Source of the DNA: Ecdyonurus torrentis
Lineage: Eukaryota > Arthropoda > Insecta > Ephemeroptera > Heptageniidae
DNA length: 64,000 nt
Assembly (NCBI GenBank): GCA_949318235.1
Contig: OX439131.1
Span: 44,339,226 to 44,403,225, forward strand
Direction of reading: 5' to 3'
Shown: positions 41,049-53,985 of the stretch, piece after piece
Layout: the number at the start of each line of letters is the position of its first letter
Position numbering within the stretch: position 1 is the stretch's first letter
Program-made: the position numbers and the translations under genes
Notes under the pieces: model-generated
Databases searched by the model: none
What the model was told of the DNA's origin: nothing
Seen by the model: the letters and a program-made list of their open reading frames with translations, nothing else

Positions 41049-41160
41049 TGTAAGCTGCAACCTCTAGTTAAACCTTAGTTATCTTTTTTTTTAATTGTTG
41101 CAACAATCAAAATAACAACTTAACTACGGTTTAACTAGTTAGTTAGCGTTGCAGCTTACG
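41049..41160. mobile_element. Element N: 110-bp foldback MITE
   Basis: Arms GTAAGCTGCAAC and GTTGCAGCTTAC, continuing into CTAGTTAAACCTTAGTTA and its inverse around a T-rich loop. Confidence 0.7.
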
Positions 41161-41799
41161 GGGGTTAGTGCTATTTGTTTGCGTAAAAAGTTACTTTGTT
41201 GTAATTCAAACAAAATTGCCAACTTTCTAGCCTGTACTATTTGTATTTAATAAAATATATTTCAACAGCATAAACTTGGAATCCAATAGAGAAACAACAC
41301 AAGGAAAAAAATTAAATGGTTAGAAACTTTTTTTTTTTTTTTTTTTTTTGAACTTTTATCATAATTTATGTAACCACTCAATAGAATTATTTGAAAACAA
41401 TTTAAGGAAAAAGTTATAAAAGTTTCAAGTACTCCAGCTGGCATGTTATTTTTATATTATAAGTACAGAATAACAAACATTATAGACTTGTTGACATAAA
41501 CAGATAATACCACAAAAAAAAAACTTTTATTTTTATTTGAGCAAATATTGTAATTCAATTTTATACTAAAACTTTCATAAATAAACGTATAAAAAAATTA
41601 ATAAGAATTGTTTTAAAAAGTTTTATGAAAACAAAAGTGATAGATTGTTTTCAATTAAGAAATAATTTTACCTGCTAAAAAAAAAAAGAAAGAAAGTATA
41701 TTTACCATAACATGCAAACAAGTATTTTATACACTTTCAATTTTTATGTTTCTGTTCGTGTGTTAGTTCAAAATATTTGAGTAATATTAGAATTATTAA

Positions 41800-42202
41800 A
41801 GCCCTTGTCAATAACTTACTTTTTTATCATTTAGAATACTAGACTGATAATTACCATACCTTATTATCCATGAATTAGACACCATCACGTTGATTTTGTG
41901 TTTGTTGTTGTTTATTTTCCTTTTTGCGGTTATATCACGTATCTGACGTCACAATGTACCGATGGGGCCGTGATAGGGGTAAAGAACTTGAGGGAGAGGC
42001 TTAAATTTATCACGTCACCAGAGCGGTGACTGTGATTGGCGGCGGTACATTGTGACGTCAGATACGTGATTGTACCGCAAAAAGGAAAATAAACGAAAAT
42101 ATATACAAAATCGACATGATGTTGTCTAATTCATGGATATTAAGGTATGGTAATTATCAGTCTAGTATTCTAAATGATAAAAAAAGTAAGTTGACAAGGG
42201 CT
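41800..42202. mobile_element. Family C copy 1 (C1), foldback MITE of about 400 bp
   Basis: Long inverted arms starting AGCCCTTGTCAA and ending TTGACAAGGGCT, flanked by TTAA at 41796-41799 and 42203-42206. Arms share ACTAGACTGATAATTACCAT, and both carry TGACGTCA next to CAATGTACCG. The asymmetric centre is GC-richer. Confidence 0.82.
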
Positions 42203-42551
42203 TTAATATTTTTGATTTTATTGAGATTTCAAGTTAATATTCATTTAAAATAACAGTGAGGAATAATAAATTTTAACATTTTGATCTCACCGCCTACATG
42301 TCATGTACTAATTTTATAAGAACACCATATAAACAAATGGCATTTAGATTTGTATTTGTAACTAATGTAAAGGTTAAAGTTTATATAACAAGAGAGGTCA
42401 TTGGCTCTGATATCTCATCAACTGCGAAAAAAATATCAATAAATGACAATTTATATAAATAATAAATATGATAATTCCTTTGGGGCAAATATTATACTTT
42501 AATTTCATTCGGGTACAATAAATTTATGAATTAATACATTAAGATAATTAA

Positions 42552-42877
42552 AGGCATAGAAAACATGAAAACATTTGCATTAAAATCACAAAACACTTGA
42601 TGGGACTTACATAAATAACTTTAGTTTGTCTCAAAACCCAACAGTAGCCCCGTAGCAGTGATCAGAAAATTTAGATTTATGCAACCCGCACAACATTTTT
42701 ATACTAGTTTTTGCCTGTTAATGACGTCATAAACAGGAATATTCACGCAAATTGCATACTTTACATATTTTTCAAGCTCTTTTGTGGGGCTACATTAACA
42801 TTCTGGTAAAAAATATCATCAGTGTTGTAGATCCCATTTTGTGTTTAGAACATGTTGTTTCAATGTTTTCTATGCCT
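42552..42877 (-). mobile_element. Family B copy 7 (B7)
   Basis: Starts AGGCATAGAAAACATGAAAA, ends TTTTCTATGCCT, with TTAA at 42548-42551 and 42878-42881. TGACGTCA intact at 42722-42729. Ends about 110 bp before the poly-T tail of the SINE at 42995. Confidence 0.83.
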
Positions 42878-42994
42878 TTAAGACTAAAATTTAGTACTAT
42901 GGTAAATGTATCTACATTTAGGTACCAATATTTAACCGATTTTTGACTGCCAGATTATAATGACTTAATCGCAAGCATTGACACTCGCAGTAAT

Positions 42995-43040
<46 letters not shown>

Positions 43041-43415
43041 TGCCATATTGTGTTATCGTGCTACACAAATCCCAGTCCCAGTCAGGAAATTGTCTTATCG
43101 ACAGGTAAGGACTTTTAATGAAAAAGCACACACGGGCCGGCCACGGCCTAAGTACGCAGCCCGGCATTAGCCATGACAGCCTAGAGAAAACCGTGGAAAC
43201 GTCTAGACAGGCTGGTCGGTGCAATCACATCAATCATGCACCTCCCGAATACTGTGCGTCGTCATGGAATGCGTGTAAACATGCATCGTGCAACGTGTTG
43301 TGCATTCACACTTCACGTACGCACCCAGCAGTGGCTCGAACCTATACTCGGTGGTGAGGAGTACAGAGTTACAAGTCAGCTGCCTTCACCACTCGGCCAT
43401 ACCAGCTCGGTATTA
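42995..43415 (-). mobile_element. tRNA-derived SINE with poly-A tail
   Basis: Read on the minus strand, the head has an A box TGGCCGAGTGG (43389-43399) and a B box GGTTCGAGCC (43333-43342), the internal RNA polymerase III promoter. The spacing suits a class II (Ser/Leu-like) tRNA ancestor. The body is GC-rich, with CCACGGTTTTCTCTAGGC and GGCCGTGGCCGGCC. It ends in about 43 A residues (T run at 42995-43037). CGCAGTA at 42986-42992 and 43416-43422 is a probable target duplication, so the copy looks full length. Open frames inside are incidental. Confidence 0.82.
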
Positions 43416-43619
43416 CGCAGTATTAGCTGTTTTTACATTAGTATAAATTTTGCGGAAACAAAATTTAGGCGCTAGTACTTAATATTGCCAACCATTTTTT
43501 TTTAAATAAATACGTTAGATTTAGGATGAAACGAATAAAGGAATAAAGGAGGGGCGTGGGGGAGTTTTGTAGCTTGTGCTAAAAAATGTATGATGGAAAT
43601 ATAATTTTTGTTTTGTATT

Positions 43620-43850
43620 ATACTCGAAAAGAATAAATTATGTAATTTAATTACTAATTTCATTAATGTCATTTATGTCATTATATCACAAATGATGCTA
43701 AATTAGAACAGCATACATAAATATGCTATACAATACAATATTTAACTTAGTTATTAATGCTATTATGCATAAATTGTACTGTATTGAACAAATTATGCTA
43801 AAAATGAACTAGCATATTTATTACGTATATAATATTTATTTTTGTCCTTG
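43620..43850. repeat. Element G copy 4 (G4)
   Basis: Contains ATAAATTATGTAATTTAATT, AAATTAGAACAGCATACATA and TGCTAAAAATGAACTAGCAT. Followed within about 10 bp by B8. Confidence 0.62.
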
Positions 43851-43860
43851 TAAGTATTAG

Positions 43861-44196
43861 GAATAGACCATAAGAAAACATAAGCATTTATATCACAAAA
43901 CACTTGATGGGACTTACATAAATAACTTTAGTTCGTCTCAAAATCCAACTGTATAGCTCCGTAGCAGCGATCAGAAAATTTCAATTTATGCAACCCGCAC
44001 AACATTTTTTTATTAATTTTTGCATGTTTCTTACGTCATAAACATGAATAGTCACACAAATTGCATGCTTAACAGTATTTTCATGCTCTCTCGTGGGGCT
44101 ACATTAACATTGTGGTAAAAATTGTCATCAGTTTTCAAGATCCCTTTTCGTGTTTATTCATTAAAAAGCACATGTTGTTTTATGTGGTCTATGGCG
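43861..44196 (-). mobile_element. Family B copy 8 (B8)
   Basis: Begins GAATAGACCATAAGAAAAC and ends GGTCTATGGCG. The flanks have decayed to TTAG and TTGA, and the octamer to TTACGTCA. It lies immediately after G4. Confidence 0.76.
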
Positions 44197-44877
44197 TTGA
44201 TAAAATTTAAGCAAATGATATTTTTACTTCATTTATTATATAAATCAGTGAATGCAAGATTTTTTTACAAAAACCTCGCTTTTATTGGACCAAAATAAGG
44301 CAAAGCACGTAACTAAGTACACAGTTCTTACATATAACATGTTATACAGTTTACAATATACTTTTCTCTCAAGTATCTTTGATTGTGAATAACTAGGAGT
44401 TTTACTCCCAATATAATTAAGTTTATTTTAAAACTGTATTACATTAAGGTTTCACGTTACATAATTAATGAGAAATAGCAAATTTATTGTTATTTATTTA
44501 ATATTTTAATAATAATATTGAGTTAAATTTTATGCGTAATTTGATCCATTATATTTATGAAAACATGTTTTTATTAAAATTATGAAGCCTTATAGCAAGT
44601 TTAATTTATAAATAAATAGTATATTATTTGAAAAGTATTAATTACTATTTACAAAAGCATGGTATACTGTATATAATATACAAAGATACGTGATATGTGT
44701 GAGTTTTAATTTTCCTTGTATTTAAAAGCAAGTTATATCATATACGTATAATGAACAGAACGTAACTTTAATTAAGAGGTAATATTTATTTTACTTTTAT
44801 CTCTTATTTTATACCAGCATATTATATATATATTATATGGACATTCAGTAAAATCAAAAACTGTATAGTATATTGCC

Positions 44878-45090
44878 TACACGGAGAGAAATTATGGATT
44901 TGAATAACTCAAGATTTATTTAAAAACGAACCACTTCACTTCTTGGTTTGATTTAACTGAAACTTGAGTTGGTATGAATATGGCATGAGTTATACCAACT
45001 CAAGTTTCAGTTATATCAAACCAAAAAGTGAAATGGTTCGTTTTTAAATAAATCTTGAGTTATTCCAATCCATAATTTCTCTCCGTGTAA
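44878..45090. mobile_element. Element S: foldback MITE of about 210 bp
   Basis: Ends TACACGGAGAGAAATTATGG and its inverse. Arms share AATAACTCAAGATTTATTTA and AACTGAAACTTGAGTTGGTA around a short loop. Few mismatches; single copy in this window. Confidence 0.78.
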
Positions 45091-45840
45091 TGTAATATAA
45101 TATTTATATATATATATATATAGAAATTTATTTACTAATAATGTTTCATTTAGTAACATATTATTTCCACAAGGAAATATTTTGTAATTTAATATCACGG
45201 TATCCATATATAGTCACTTATTTTAAAATCTTTGGCTTAATTTCATTACTAAATTAACATGTATTTCATATGTAAATTTTAGGCTTAAATTCATATAAGT
45301 GTTAATAAATATTCATGGTAAGGCATGTATCTCTAAAATTCAAAAGTTAGCCACTAAGTTTTTTTTTTACTTTATAAATGAAAGTCAATGATAGCAACTA
45401 CCTATGATTCAAATTTTAGAACTTATGACCCATGACTATCAGATGATAGTGAAAATATTGAAATCAATATGAAACCATATGAAAATGAGTTCACTGAAAT
45501 GAACTCTTTCAAATGATAGTTTAATTAAAAAAAAAAAAAAATGTTCAAAATTTTTCATGATCTAAATTCTTACATAATTGAATAGTTCCTTTTGAAAAAA
45601 AAAAATAATAAATAAAATGCCTCTACGTATAATTATGCATCTTTTGGTCAAATTACCGCAGTATCTGATTTTCAGTCTAAAGTTTTTAACTTAATTCGGG
45701 ATTGTTTTCATTAATGTACTGCCTTATAATATAGAGACTTGAACTTATAACAATCAAGTATTTGAGTATCATGTGAGTATTTGACACATGATTGCTATAA
45801 TATATTCAAAAACTCACACCAAAGCTTCAATGTTATTAAT

Positions 45841-45944
45841 GCTGTTCGTAAGCTCTGTTCTCTGCCCCTAAAATGACGATCAACTTTGGTTATTCAAATG
45901 GAATGCGCATTTTTTGGTGCAAGAAAACAGGATTTACGAACAAC
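45841..45944. mobile_element. Element M1: 104-bp hairpin
   Basis: GCTGTTCGTAAGCTCTGTTC at one end and GAAAACAGGATTTACGAAC at the other. Interior TGACGATCA and GGAATGCGCATTTTTTGGTG. Confidence 0.72.
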
Positions 45945-46089
45945 ACTATTATTATGAGAAAAACGCGCGCTTTATTTGAATGTTAAAATATATTATCACA
46001 AATCCAATGTCCCTTACATGTCTTCCGACTCTTGGCTGATTTTTCAAACACACTGTTTTAAATTTCCCTCTCTAGGGAACAATAATAAT

Positions 46090-46193
46090 GCTGTTCGTAA
46101 ACCCTGTTCTCTGCTCCTAAAATGACGATCACCTTTGGTTATTTAAATGGAATGCGCATTTTTTGGTGCAAGAAAACAGGGTTTACGAACAAC
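46090..46193. mobile_element. Element M2: 104-bp hairpin inside Q
   Basis: GCTGTTCGTAAACCCTGTTC with inverse GAAAACAGGGTTTACGAAC. Same length and orientation as M1, and only 6 bp from M3. Confidence 0.74.
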
Positions 46194-46199
46194 ACTAAT

Positions 46200-46303
46200 G
46201 CTGTTCGTAAACCCTGTTCTCTGCACCAAAAATGACGATCGCCTATGGTTATTCAAACGGAGTGCGCATTTTTTGGTGCAAGAGAACAGGGTTTACGAAC
46301 AGC
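46200..46303. mobile_element. Element M3: 104-bp hairpin inside Q
   Basis: GCTGTTCGTAAACCCTGTTC with inverse GAGAACAGGGTTTACGAAC, in tandem with M2. The terminal pairing is the most perfect of the three. Confidence 0.74.
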
Positions 46304-47548
46304 ATTACTGCTATACGTTTGAGGGCTATTTGAACTATTATGATACTGGCTGATTAAAGATCAGAAACGATATAATGTATGACGTGAACAGAGATAATCA
46401 CTCGGAATTCTTGCACTCAGGTGACAGCAAGGTCTCAAACCTTTGTGAAGCAGTATTAGAAATAGTAGTTTTGGCTGTCAATTGCGGTGCTATAGAGTGT
46501 AAAAGCTTGAATCATGCTTGTCTACAAATTTATACAAGGATTTGGAAGACATGTAAGGGACATTGATCACAATCTTTTGTATATACAGTACATGGTTTTT
46601 CAATTAAAAACTTTGTGTAAAAATATAATTAATATATTAAATAATTTAAAATGCATTTCTGTCGATGGAAATAATACGACTTACAATTTTGGTTTAATCA
46701 TTTCGTGAAATGACAGTTTTAAAAGTTTTGTGAAGCTTAGTAAAAAATGTCCCTTCTGATCTCGGGTATAAACAAAAAAGGGTACGAGAACCATTTTTTT
46801 TTTAGTAATCATAAAAATAGAGAATATAACAATAATTTCTCTACTACAGTGACAATTTAACAATTCATTATGGTGGCTCGGTTTTTCTTAAATTTTTTTT
46901 AACTATTTCTGCCAAATTTTCACTAAGTAATTTTGTATTTTAATTGGTAACCATATCTCTATCAAATTAATTTCAATCTCAAACAGATTGTTTAACGATA
47001 TAATACTCTCTAACGTTCACATTTGTTTCTAAAACTTTCATTTTAAGTACATGATCATTGATCATTCTACCTATAAGATATTTCCACCCTAGCCCCTATT
47101 CTTAGAGACAGGCAAAGATAACAACAGTTTATGCCAAACTATTATCTTATTCAAAAGGTAACAATAACTTTAGATTACATTTTACAAAGTACCTTACACA
47201 AAATATTGAAGTGAGCTTTCAGTTGGTGTAACAAAACTACAATATTTTACTTATTGCACTAAAAATACTAATATGCCTTGTAGCTCTAAACGCACTTTTT
47301 ATTATTAAGCTACACTCACACTACTTATGACACTTTTTTTTTTCTCAAGGTTCTTGGTACCATTTTTAAATAAAATGAGTTTCTTTATTGTGCATTCAGA
47401 ACGTTAAAGTTTTTGTTAACCTTTTGTTTGATTTAAAATAAAAATACCATTTCCTTTATTTTGCCGCATTGATTTTTTATTCTCGTGTGATGCAAATATG
47501 TGGTCTAGAATACAAAATAAAATATCTGAAATGGTTTAAAATTTATTC

Positions 47549-47550
<2 letters not shown>

Positions 47551-47614
<64 letters not shown>
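47551..47614 (+). repeat. GA microsatellite
   Basis: About 32 GA units. Confidence 0.94.
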
Positions 47615-47616
<2 letters not shown>

Positions 47617-48113
47617 TAACAATACATAATAAATCATGTTATAAACACTTTAAAAAGGTCAAAGTACATTTTTATGTTAAGATTTGAATGTTTTTGTTAC
47701 TTTTGTGTTCTAAATAAGTTAAAATATTATACATATATATATATATGTGTTAAATAAATTAACGATATAGCACAAATATAAATAAGCACAAAGGGTTTTT
47801 TGAAACTTCAACACTTTCAAAGCCCTTGGCCTTTTTTTATACAAGAAATGCGTTCTCAAAAACCGATTTTAATAAATTATACTTGACAGTATTTAATTAA
47901 TTAAGCATGCAGCTTATTTATAAACAAATAATATAAGCCAATTATAAAGTAACATGACTGTGAAAGTTACTTTCAAACAAATAATTTAATTATCATCTCT
48001 TGACCAAGAGTATAAGACCAATGCTCAAAACTTTCTTGAAGTGCAAGGAAATTAAATAAACGAAAATCCCTGTGCTCTATATAGAAACTTAGAAAACTTT
48101 TACAAAATTTAAG

Positions 48114-48115
<2 letters not shown>

Positions 48116-48163
<48 letters not shown>
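48116..48163 (+). repeat. GA microsatellite
   Basis: About 24 GA units, about 300 bp before A4. Confidence 0.94.
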
Positions 48164-48166
<3 letters not shown>

Positions 48167-48467
48167 AGCAGCACTATATTTCTAAATCCTAATTCTATGT
48201 TTTCTCTCTTAAAGTAAATTCAATAACAGCAAGCTCAAGTCTTATATCTTAAAAATTGCTTCTCAGGCATTTTATTTCAAAGTAAGTTGACGTTTCAATG
48301 AAAAAAAAAATCCTATCTTTGAGTTCATATCTTTTTCTTTAGATTATCTCAAATGACAGGAACATTCAGATAAAAAAAAAATATATATACGATTACATTA
48401 GTAAGATGTACTGTACAGTACTGTAGTGTAAAACCTTATACACTTAAAATATTCAATACTTCCTTAA

Positions 48468-48776
48468 AGGCGTAGAACACCTTGAACAAAAAAGTTGTGT
48501 AATATCCTAACAAACCTAAAAATCAACGTTGATTTGGCCGAAGTCATTGATTTCTAATTTATTTTCCATTTGCAAAATGCCACTGGCAATTACTGACATC
48601 ACAGCTTGCTTGTTATATGCGCGCGTAAACCGAGCGAGCTGTGACGTCAGTGACCGCCAGTGGCAATTTGTGGATGGAAAATAAATTAGAAATCAATGAC
48701 TCCGGTCAGATCAACGTTGATTTTCAGGTTTGTTAGGATATTGCACAACTTTTTTGTTCAAGGCGTTCTACGACTT
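48468..48776. mobile_element. Family A copy 4 (A4), TTAA-flanked foldback MITE
   Basis: Begins AGGCGTAGAACACCTTGAAC and ends in its inverse, with TTAA at 48464-48467 and 48777-48780. It lies about 220 bp beyond exon d inside the 31 kb intron. One arm keeps TGACGTCA; the other reads TGACATCA. Confidence 0.82.
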
Positions 48777-48993
48777 TTAATTATTGTCATGTTTAAAAAA
48801 TTAAATTCATTTTTAAATTTTATGCTTTTTTCCTACGCATCTATATACTTATCTCCTTCTAGTATTCTGTATACTATTTTCCCCACCACTTCTAAATTTT
48901 TGCGAAATGTAATAGTTTATTGTTCAAATAGATAGATTTTCTTTTTAGTATTATTATGAAAGTGGCTTATGATAAGGATGAATTTTGTCGTAC

Positions 48994-49205
48994 CTCTGAT
49001 TTGGAGTCCAAGTTAACATCTACTGCAGAGGAGACGCTGAAGTGTGTTCTCCGACGAATACTAGGTTGCCAAGCTCTTTCAAGGGAAGCCTCGCAGAAAT
49101 ACCGCACGTAACCATAGCGACCGTGAAACGATGTGGGTAGCTTTGTAGGCAACGTATATTGAAATGGGAAGGCATGTGACCCAGGCCAAAGGCTTTCTTT
49201 TGCAC
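48994..49205 (-). CDS. Arrestin domain-containing protein, exon d (end of N-domain)
   Basis: This is the most diagnostic exon. The segment WPGSHAFPFQYTLPTKLPTS followed by FHGRYGYVRYFCEASLERAW matches the alpha-arrestin signature: (L/P)-x-G-x-H-x-F-P-F-x-F-x-L-P, then T-S-F-x-G-x-x-G-x-V-R-Y and a-x-L-x-R-x-W. It closes with HFSVSSAVDVNL, the last N-domain strand. The acceptor ttatgttacag|GTGCA is phase 1 and joins exon c to restore a Ser codon. The donor TCAGAG|gtacga is phase 0. The 212 bp length is 2+210, in agreement. The next exon lies about 31.4 kb away across a repeat-filled intron. Confidence 0.92.
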
Positions 49206-50933
<1,728 letters not shown>

Positions 50934-51190
50934 TACTATATTTATGTCCAAATACAAAAATTTTATGATCGAAATAAGTTTCTGAAGATCTAAAGGAGGT
51001 TGTATCTTGTTGTTGTTGTGGTGGTTTTCTTCTTGATGAATTTTGTTTAGATCGTGGAAGCGGAGAAATTGGCACTGGTTGAAGTGAGCAACCGTTGGTT
51101 TCTGGTGGCACCTCCAAGTGTGGTGATGCAAACGATGCTTTGACAGGAGTTGAGTCCCCTCCTCCTCCTCCATTACCTCCTGACGGTCTC
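50934..51190 (-). CDS. Arrestin domain-containing protein, exon c (low-complexity insertion plus one arrestin strand)
   Basis: This exon encodes 85 whole codons. The first two thirds is low complexity: RPSGGNGGGGGDS, then a Ser/Pro-rich stretch with PISPLPRSKQNSSRRKPP and a QQQQ tract. The last third returns to the arrestin fold with SSETYFDHKIFVFGHK, like the E-x-Y/F-x-x strand that normally follows the G-E-A strand after only a short loop. The donor is AGTA|gtgagt, phase 1, a strong match. The acceptor I chose is ttaag|GAGACC because it alone gives the phase 2 needed by exon b, restoring a Val codon. A nearby gtcag acceptor would break frame. The AAG acceptor is less common than CAG or TAG, so the 5' boundary is less certain than the rest. 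The insertion is probably a disordered surface loop. Confidence 0.8.
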
Positions 51191-51302
51191 CTTAACATTC
51201 ATTCAAAATACAAAATGTTGAATATGTAAAAAAAATAAAAATTCTCACTTCAGTTAACAAAGCAGGAATTTGTGTTCCATTAAAAAAAAAAGATGTTGTA
51301 TG

Positions 51303-51383
<81 letters not shown>

Positions 51384-53459
51384 CGCTTATTAAATCTTTA
51401 TAGGATCAGAACTCAACCGACGAAATAAATAAGTGGGCAATTTTGTAAGTCATACATTCAGTTCAAACAGCTTTTATATGTGCTTATTAAAATGTTCAGA
51501 ACATTTATGCATCATAACCCAACTTTTAAGAAAGTTCAACAAGTTTTTAGTAGCACTTGATTTACTTATATAGATCTTTATACCTTGTTCCGTCTTCCTT
51601 CAACCCCCCTTCCTTTGAATCGTATATTATAATTATTGTTCATAAAAATCTACTTATGGAATATTTAAATAATAAGCTGAAAATTATTGATTTCTGTCTG
51701 AAAAGTCCTTGATCAAATCTTAACTTTATAACCTAGGAAAGAGATTAAGGTCAGAGATGACATGTTGCTACGTATAAAAAACAAAATCCTTGAATTTCTA
51801 TGTCAATATATTGCTATTATAACCAAGTATAACATAATAACATCATTATTATTATTTTAAAATTTTCCATTGAACTACGCAAAAAAGTAACAATACTAAG
51901 ATGCAAAGGCGGTGAAAAATAGGTTACGCTTGTGGAAACAGTGTGGGAGAGAAGAGGGAATTATAATTTGTGTCCTTCGAAAAAATAACAATGTGCGCAA
52001 TATTTATTTTTAGTATACTATCATTTAAATTAAGCTTGCACTTTGTTGAACTTTTCATTATTATTAAAATAAAACATTATGTGCATGTCATAAGATTATG
52101 CAATAAAAAATATTGAGTTTTCTGTAAATATATTATTATTTACTGTGATTTTAATATAACGTATAATAATATTAAATTTATGTTATTGTGGATATATATT
52201 ATTGTTTAAAATTTTTGTGTAAAGTTCTTGTTTTCATTTATTTTTATTATTTTAAGCTTTAGCCTGGTTATGTCAGCAACACACGTGAAAATATTGAGCT
52301 AAAAAGAAAGCATGCACAGTTACCTACACTTTTTGTACTACGTGACTTTTTGCGTAAACGTATAATATGGCTCGTTAAATTATATTTTATAAATCCACCC
52401 TTTTTTTCTCTCCAAAGTCCACGTCATGTACTAACTTACAATACTAGAGAGGATTTTGTATCAGACAGTAACAAGCTAGGACCTGCCTGAAGTTTAATTT
52501 ATCATTTTATTTCATACTTTTTGAAAGAAAAGAAAGGGGAAAAAAAAAAAAAAAAAACTCGACAAAAGAAAAAAAAAAAACTTTTTGCAGCATCTTCTTT
52601 TTATTTTAAATTATAACTTTTGTTTAACTTATAACAAAATAATTTCAAAATGTGTATTTACATATTTTCAACAAATATTTTCATAACGTTATATCATTGT
52701 TTTCTTTTACGAGTTTCTCAACTAAAGTATAGAGAATTTGAATGCGGTTAATTTGATGGAAAAGTTTGTTCTCTTTTTATTATTATTTTTTTTTTTTCAA
52801 TATAGAAATTTGCTACCTTGAAATAGTTTTTCATCTATATTAAAAAGTATTAATTATGTTTATTATGTTTTTTTGACTTTTGACTTCTATGAAAAATTGA
52901 AGTTCATAAATAATAATAATACTAAAGTTCTTACAGAGCATTAAAATGATTGACTGGCATTTATATATTTTTTGTATCCCTATTTTGTATTTTTTGACAA
53001 TTATGTAGCATATAAAAATAGCATTATATAAATGTAAACAGGTGATTAACACAGAAACGGTAATTAGGTTACTGAACATGAAGTATTGCTGTGATTGGAC
53101 TAATAAAAATAAATAATACAAGACTAAATGTGTAAACTAAAAAGGAGGGGGGGAGGGAGGGAGAAGGGAGGAACTTTTTTTTTTTTTTTTTTTTTTACTC
53201 CATAAAGCTTGATTTTAATTGTTTTTTCCCCTTGACTGATAGTCATGGATCTAAAGGTTTAACCACAATACTTGCTACCGTTGAATTTTAAATGATAATA
53301 GGCAAGTCGGGAGTCTGAGTCTATATACTTTTAAATGTCATAATAGATCAGAGTATTCTAATTGCGACCCTCAAGTTATTGTATTTCATGATTATGTAAC
53401 GTGTATGCAATAAAAGTTATAAAATACAGATGTAGTGGCACGCGTGCCCACTCACTCAC
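51191..53459 (-). other. Intron between exons b and c (about 2.3 kb)
   Basis: GT-AG intron, phase 2. It contains the AT microsatellite at 51305-51381, short poly-A/T runs near 52540-52580 and 53177-53196, and otherwise featureless A+T-rich sequence. None of the listed repeat families was recognised here. Confidence 0.75.
51305..51381. repeat. AT microsatellite
   Basis: About 38 AT units, about 115 bp upstream (in gene direction) of the exon c acceptor. Confidence 0.94.
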
Positions 53460-53580
53460 ACGCGGTTCTTGCGGAAAGTGTGCTTGAGTCTCGTGATGCG
53501 ACGGATGTCCCAGGGTGACTCTATCTCTTCCTCACTCGGAACATTCACGTAAGCCTCACCAACAAAGCGAACGATAATTC
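53460..53580 (-). CDS. Arrestin domain-containing protein, exon b
   Basis: The acceptor tatgtttcag opens the exon in phase 1, completing the Gly codon begun in exon a so that TVKG is followed by IIVRFVGEAYVNV. This is the family's G-x-x-V-x-F-x-G-E-A strand. The rest (PSEEEIESPWDIRRITRLKH, then TFRKNRV) is charged and does not resemble the short link usually found before the next strand, so the unusual insertion begins here. The donor is GCGT|gtgagt, phase 2. Reading through the donor would give an immediate TGA, which supports splicing there. The 121 bp length is 2+117+2, consistent with both phases. The exon is separated from exon a by about 10.3 kb and from exon c by about 2.3 kb. Confidence 0.87.
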
Positions 53581-53904
53581 CTGAAACATACAATATATGA
53601 TTAGTTGATATAAAGTCCATAGAATGTTCATTTTTGGCTTTTGGTTCTTCTATTTTGACCAAAACTAGTTTTCAAAACAAAATTTAAAGATCAAAACTAT
53701 ATAGATATAAATGTTTACATCAGGGGTTGCTTTTTGCGAAATGCTCAAAACTACCAAGTTTTGGTCAAATTCGTGTTTTGATGCTAACATATATATAATA
53801 TTTATGTAACAAAATTCGGGCCCTAGAGTGAGCCCACAATTATGTTTTTATACATATTTTATTGTTTTATTTTATACATCTCTATTTTTGTGCAGCAATG
53901 TATG

Positions 53905-53985
53905 TATAATGTCTTATGTATGTTATTCAAAAATTGTACTAGAATTGTCTTGAGGAGGCGAATAAATTGTTTTAATTAAAATATT
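53905..53985 (+). repeat. Possible retrotransposon 3' tail, related to 23055-23165
   Basis: AATTGTCTTGAGGAGGCGAA followed by TAAATTG, matching the copy near 23130. Within the intron between exons a and b. Confidence 0.4.

Larger units (their letters stand above)
46003..46565. mobile_element. Element Q: TIR-bounded element of about 560 bp
   Basis: CAATGTCCCTTACATGTCTT near 46005 has an exact inverse ending at 46565. Flanks read ATCACAAA on the left and ATCACAAT on the right, a likely 8-bp target duplication as in hAT-like elements. Contains M2 and M3 and a 63-codon open frame (46375-46566) with no recognisable domain. Confidence 0.66.

Noticed and set aside
42995..43415. A functional tRNA gene
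   Set aside because: A and B boxes are present, but the sequence does not fold into a full cloverleaf with acceptor pairing and has a long tail, target repeat and poly-A, as in a SINE. The same applies to 61010-61163.
43118..43475. Two plus-strand frames of 79 codons
   Set aside because: Lie inside the tRNA-derived SINE on its antisense strand and have no protein-like features.
46375..46566. 63-codon plus-strand frame
   Set aside because: Ends at the terminal inverted repeat of element Q; no recognisable domain or splice context.
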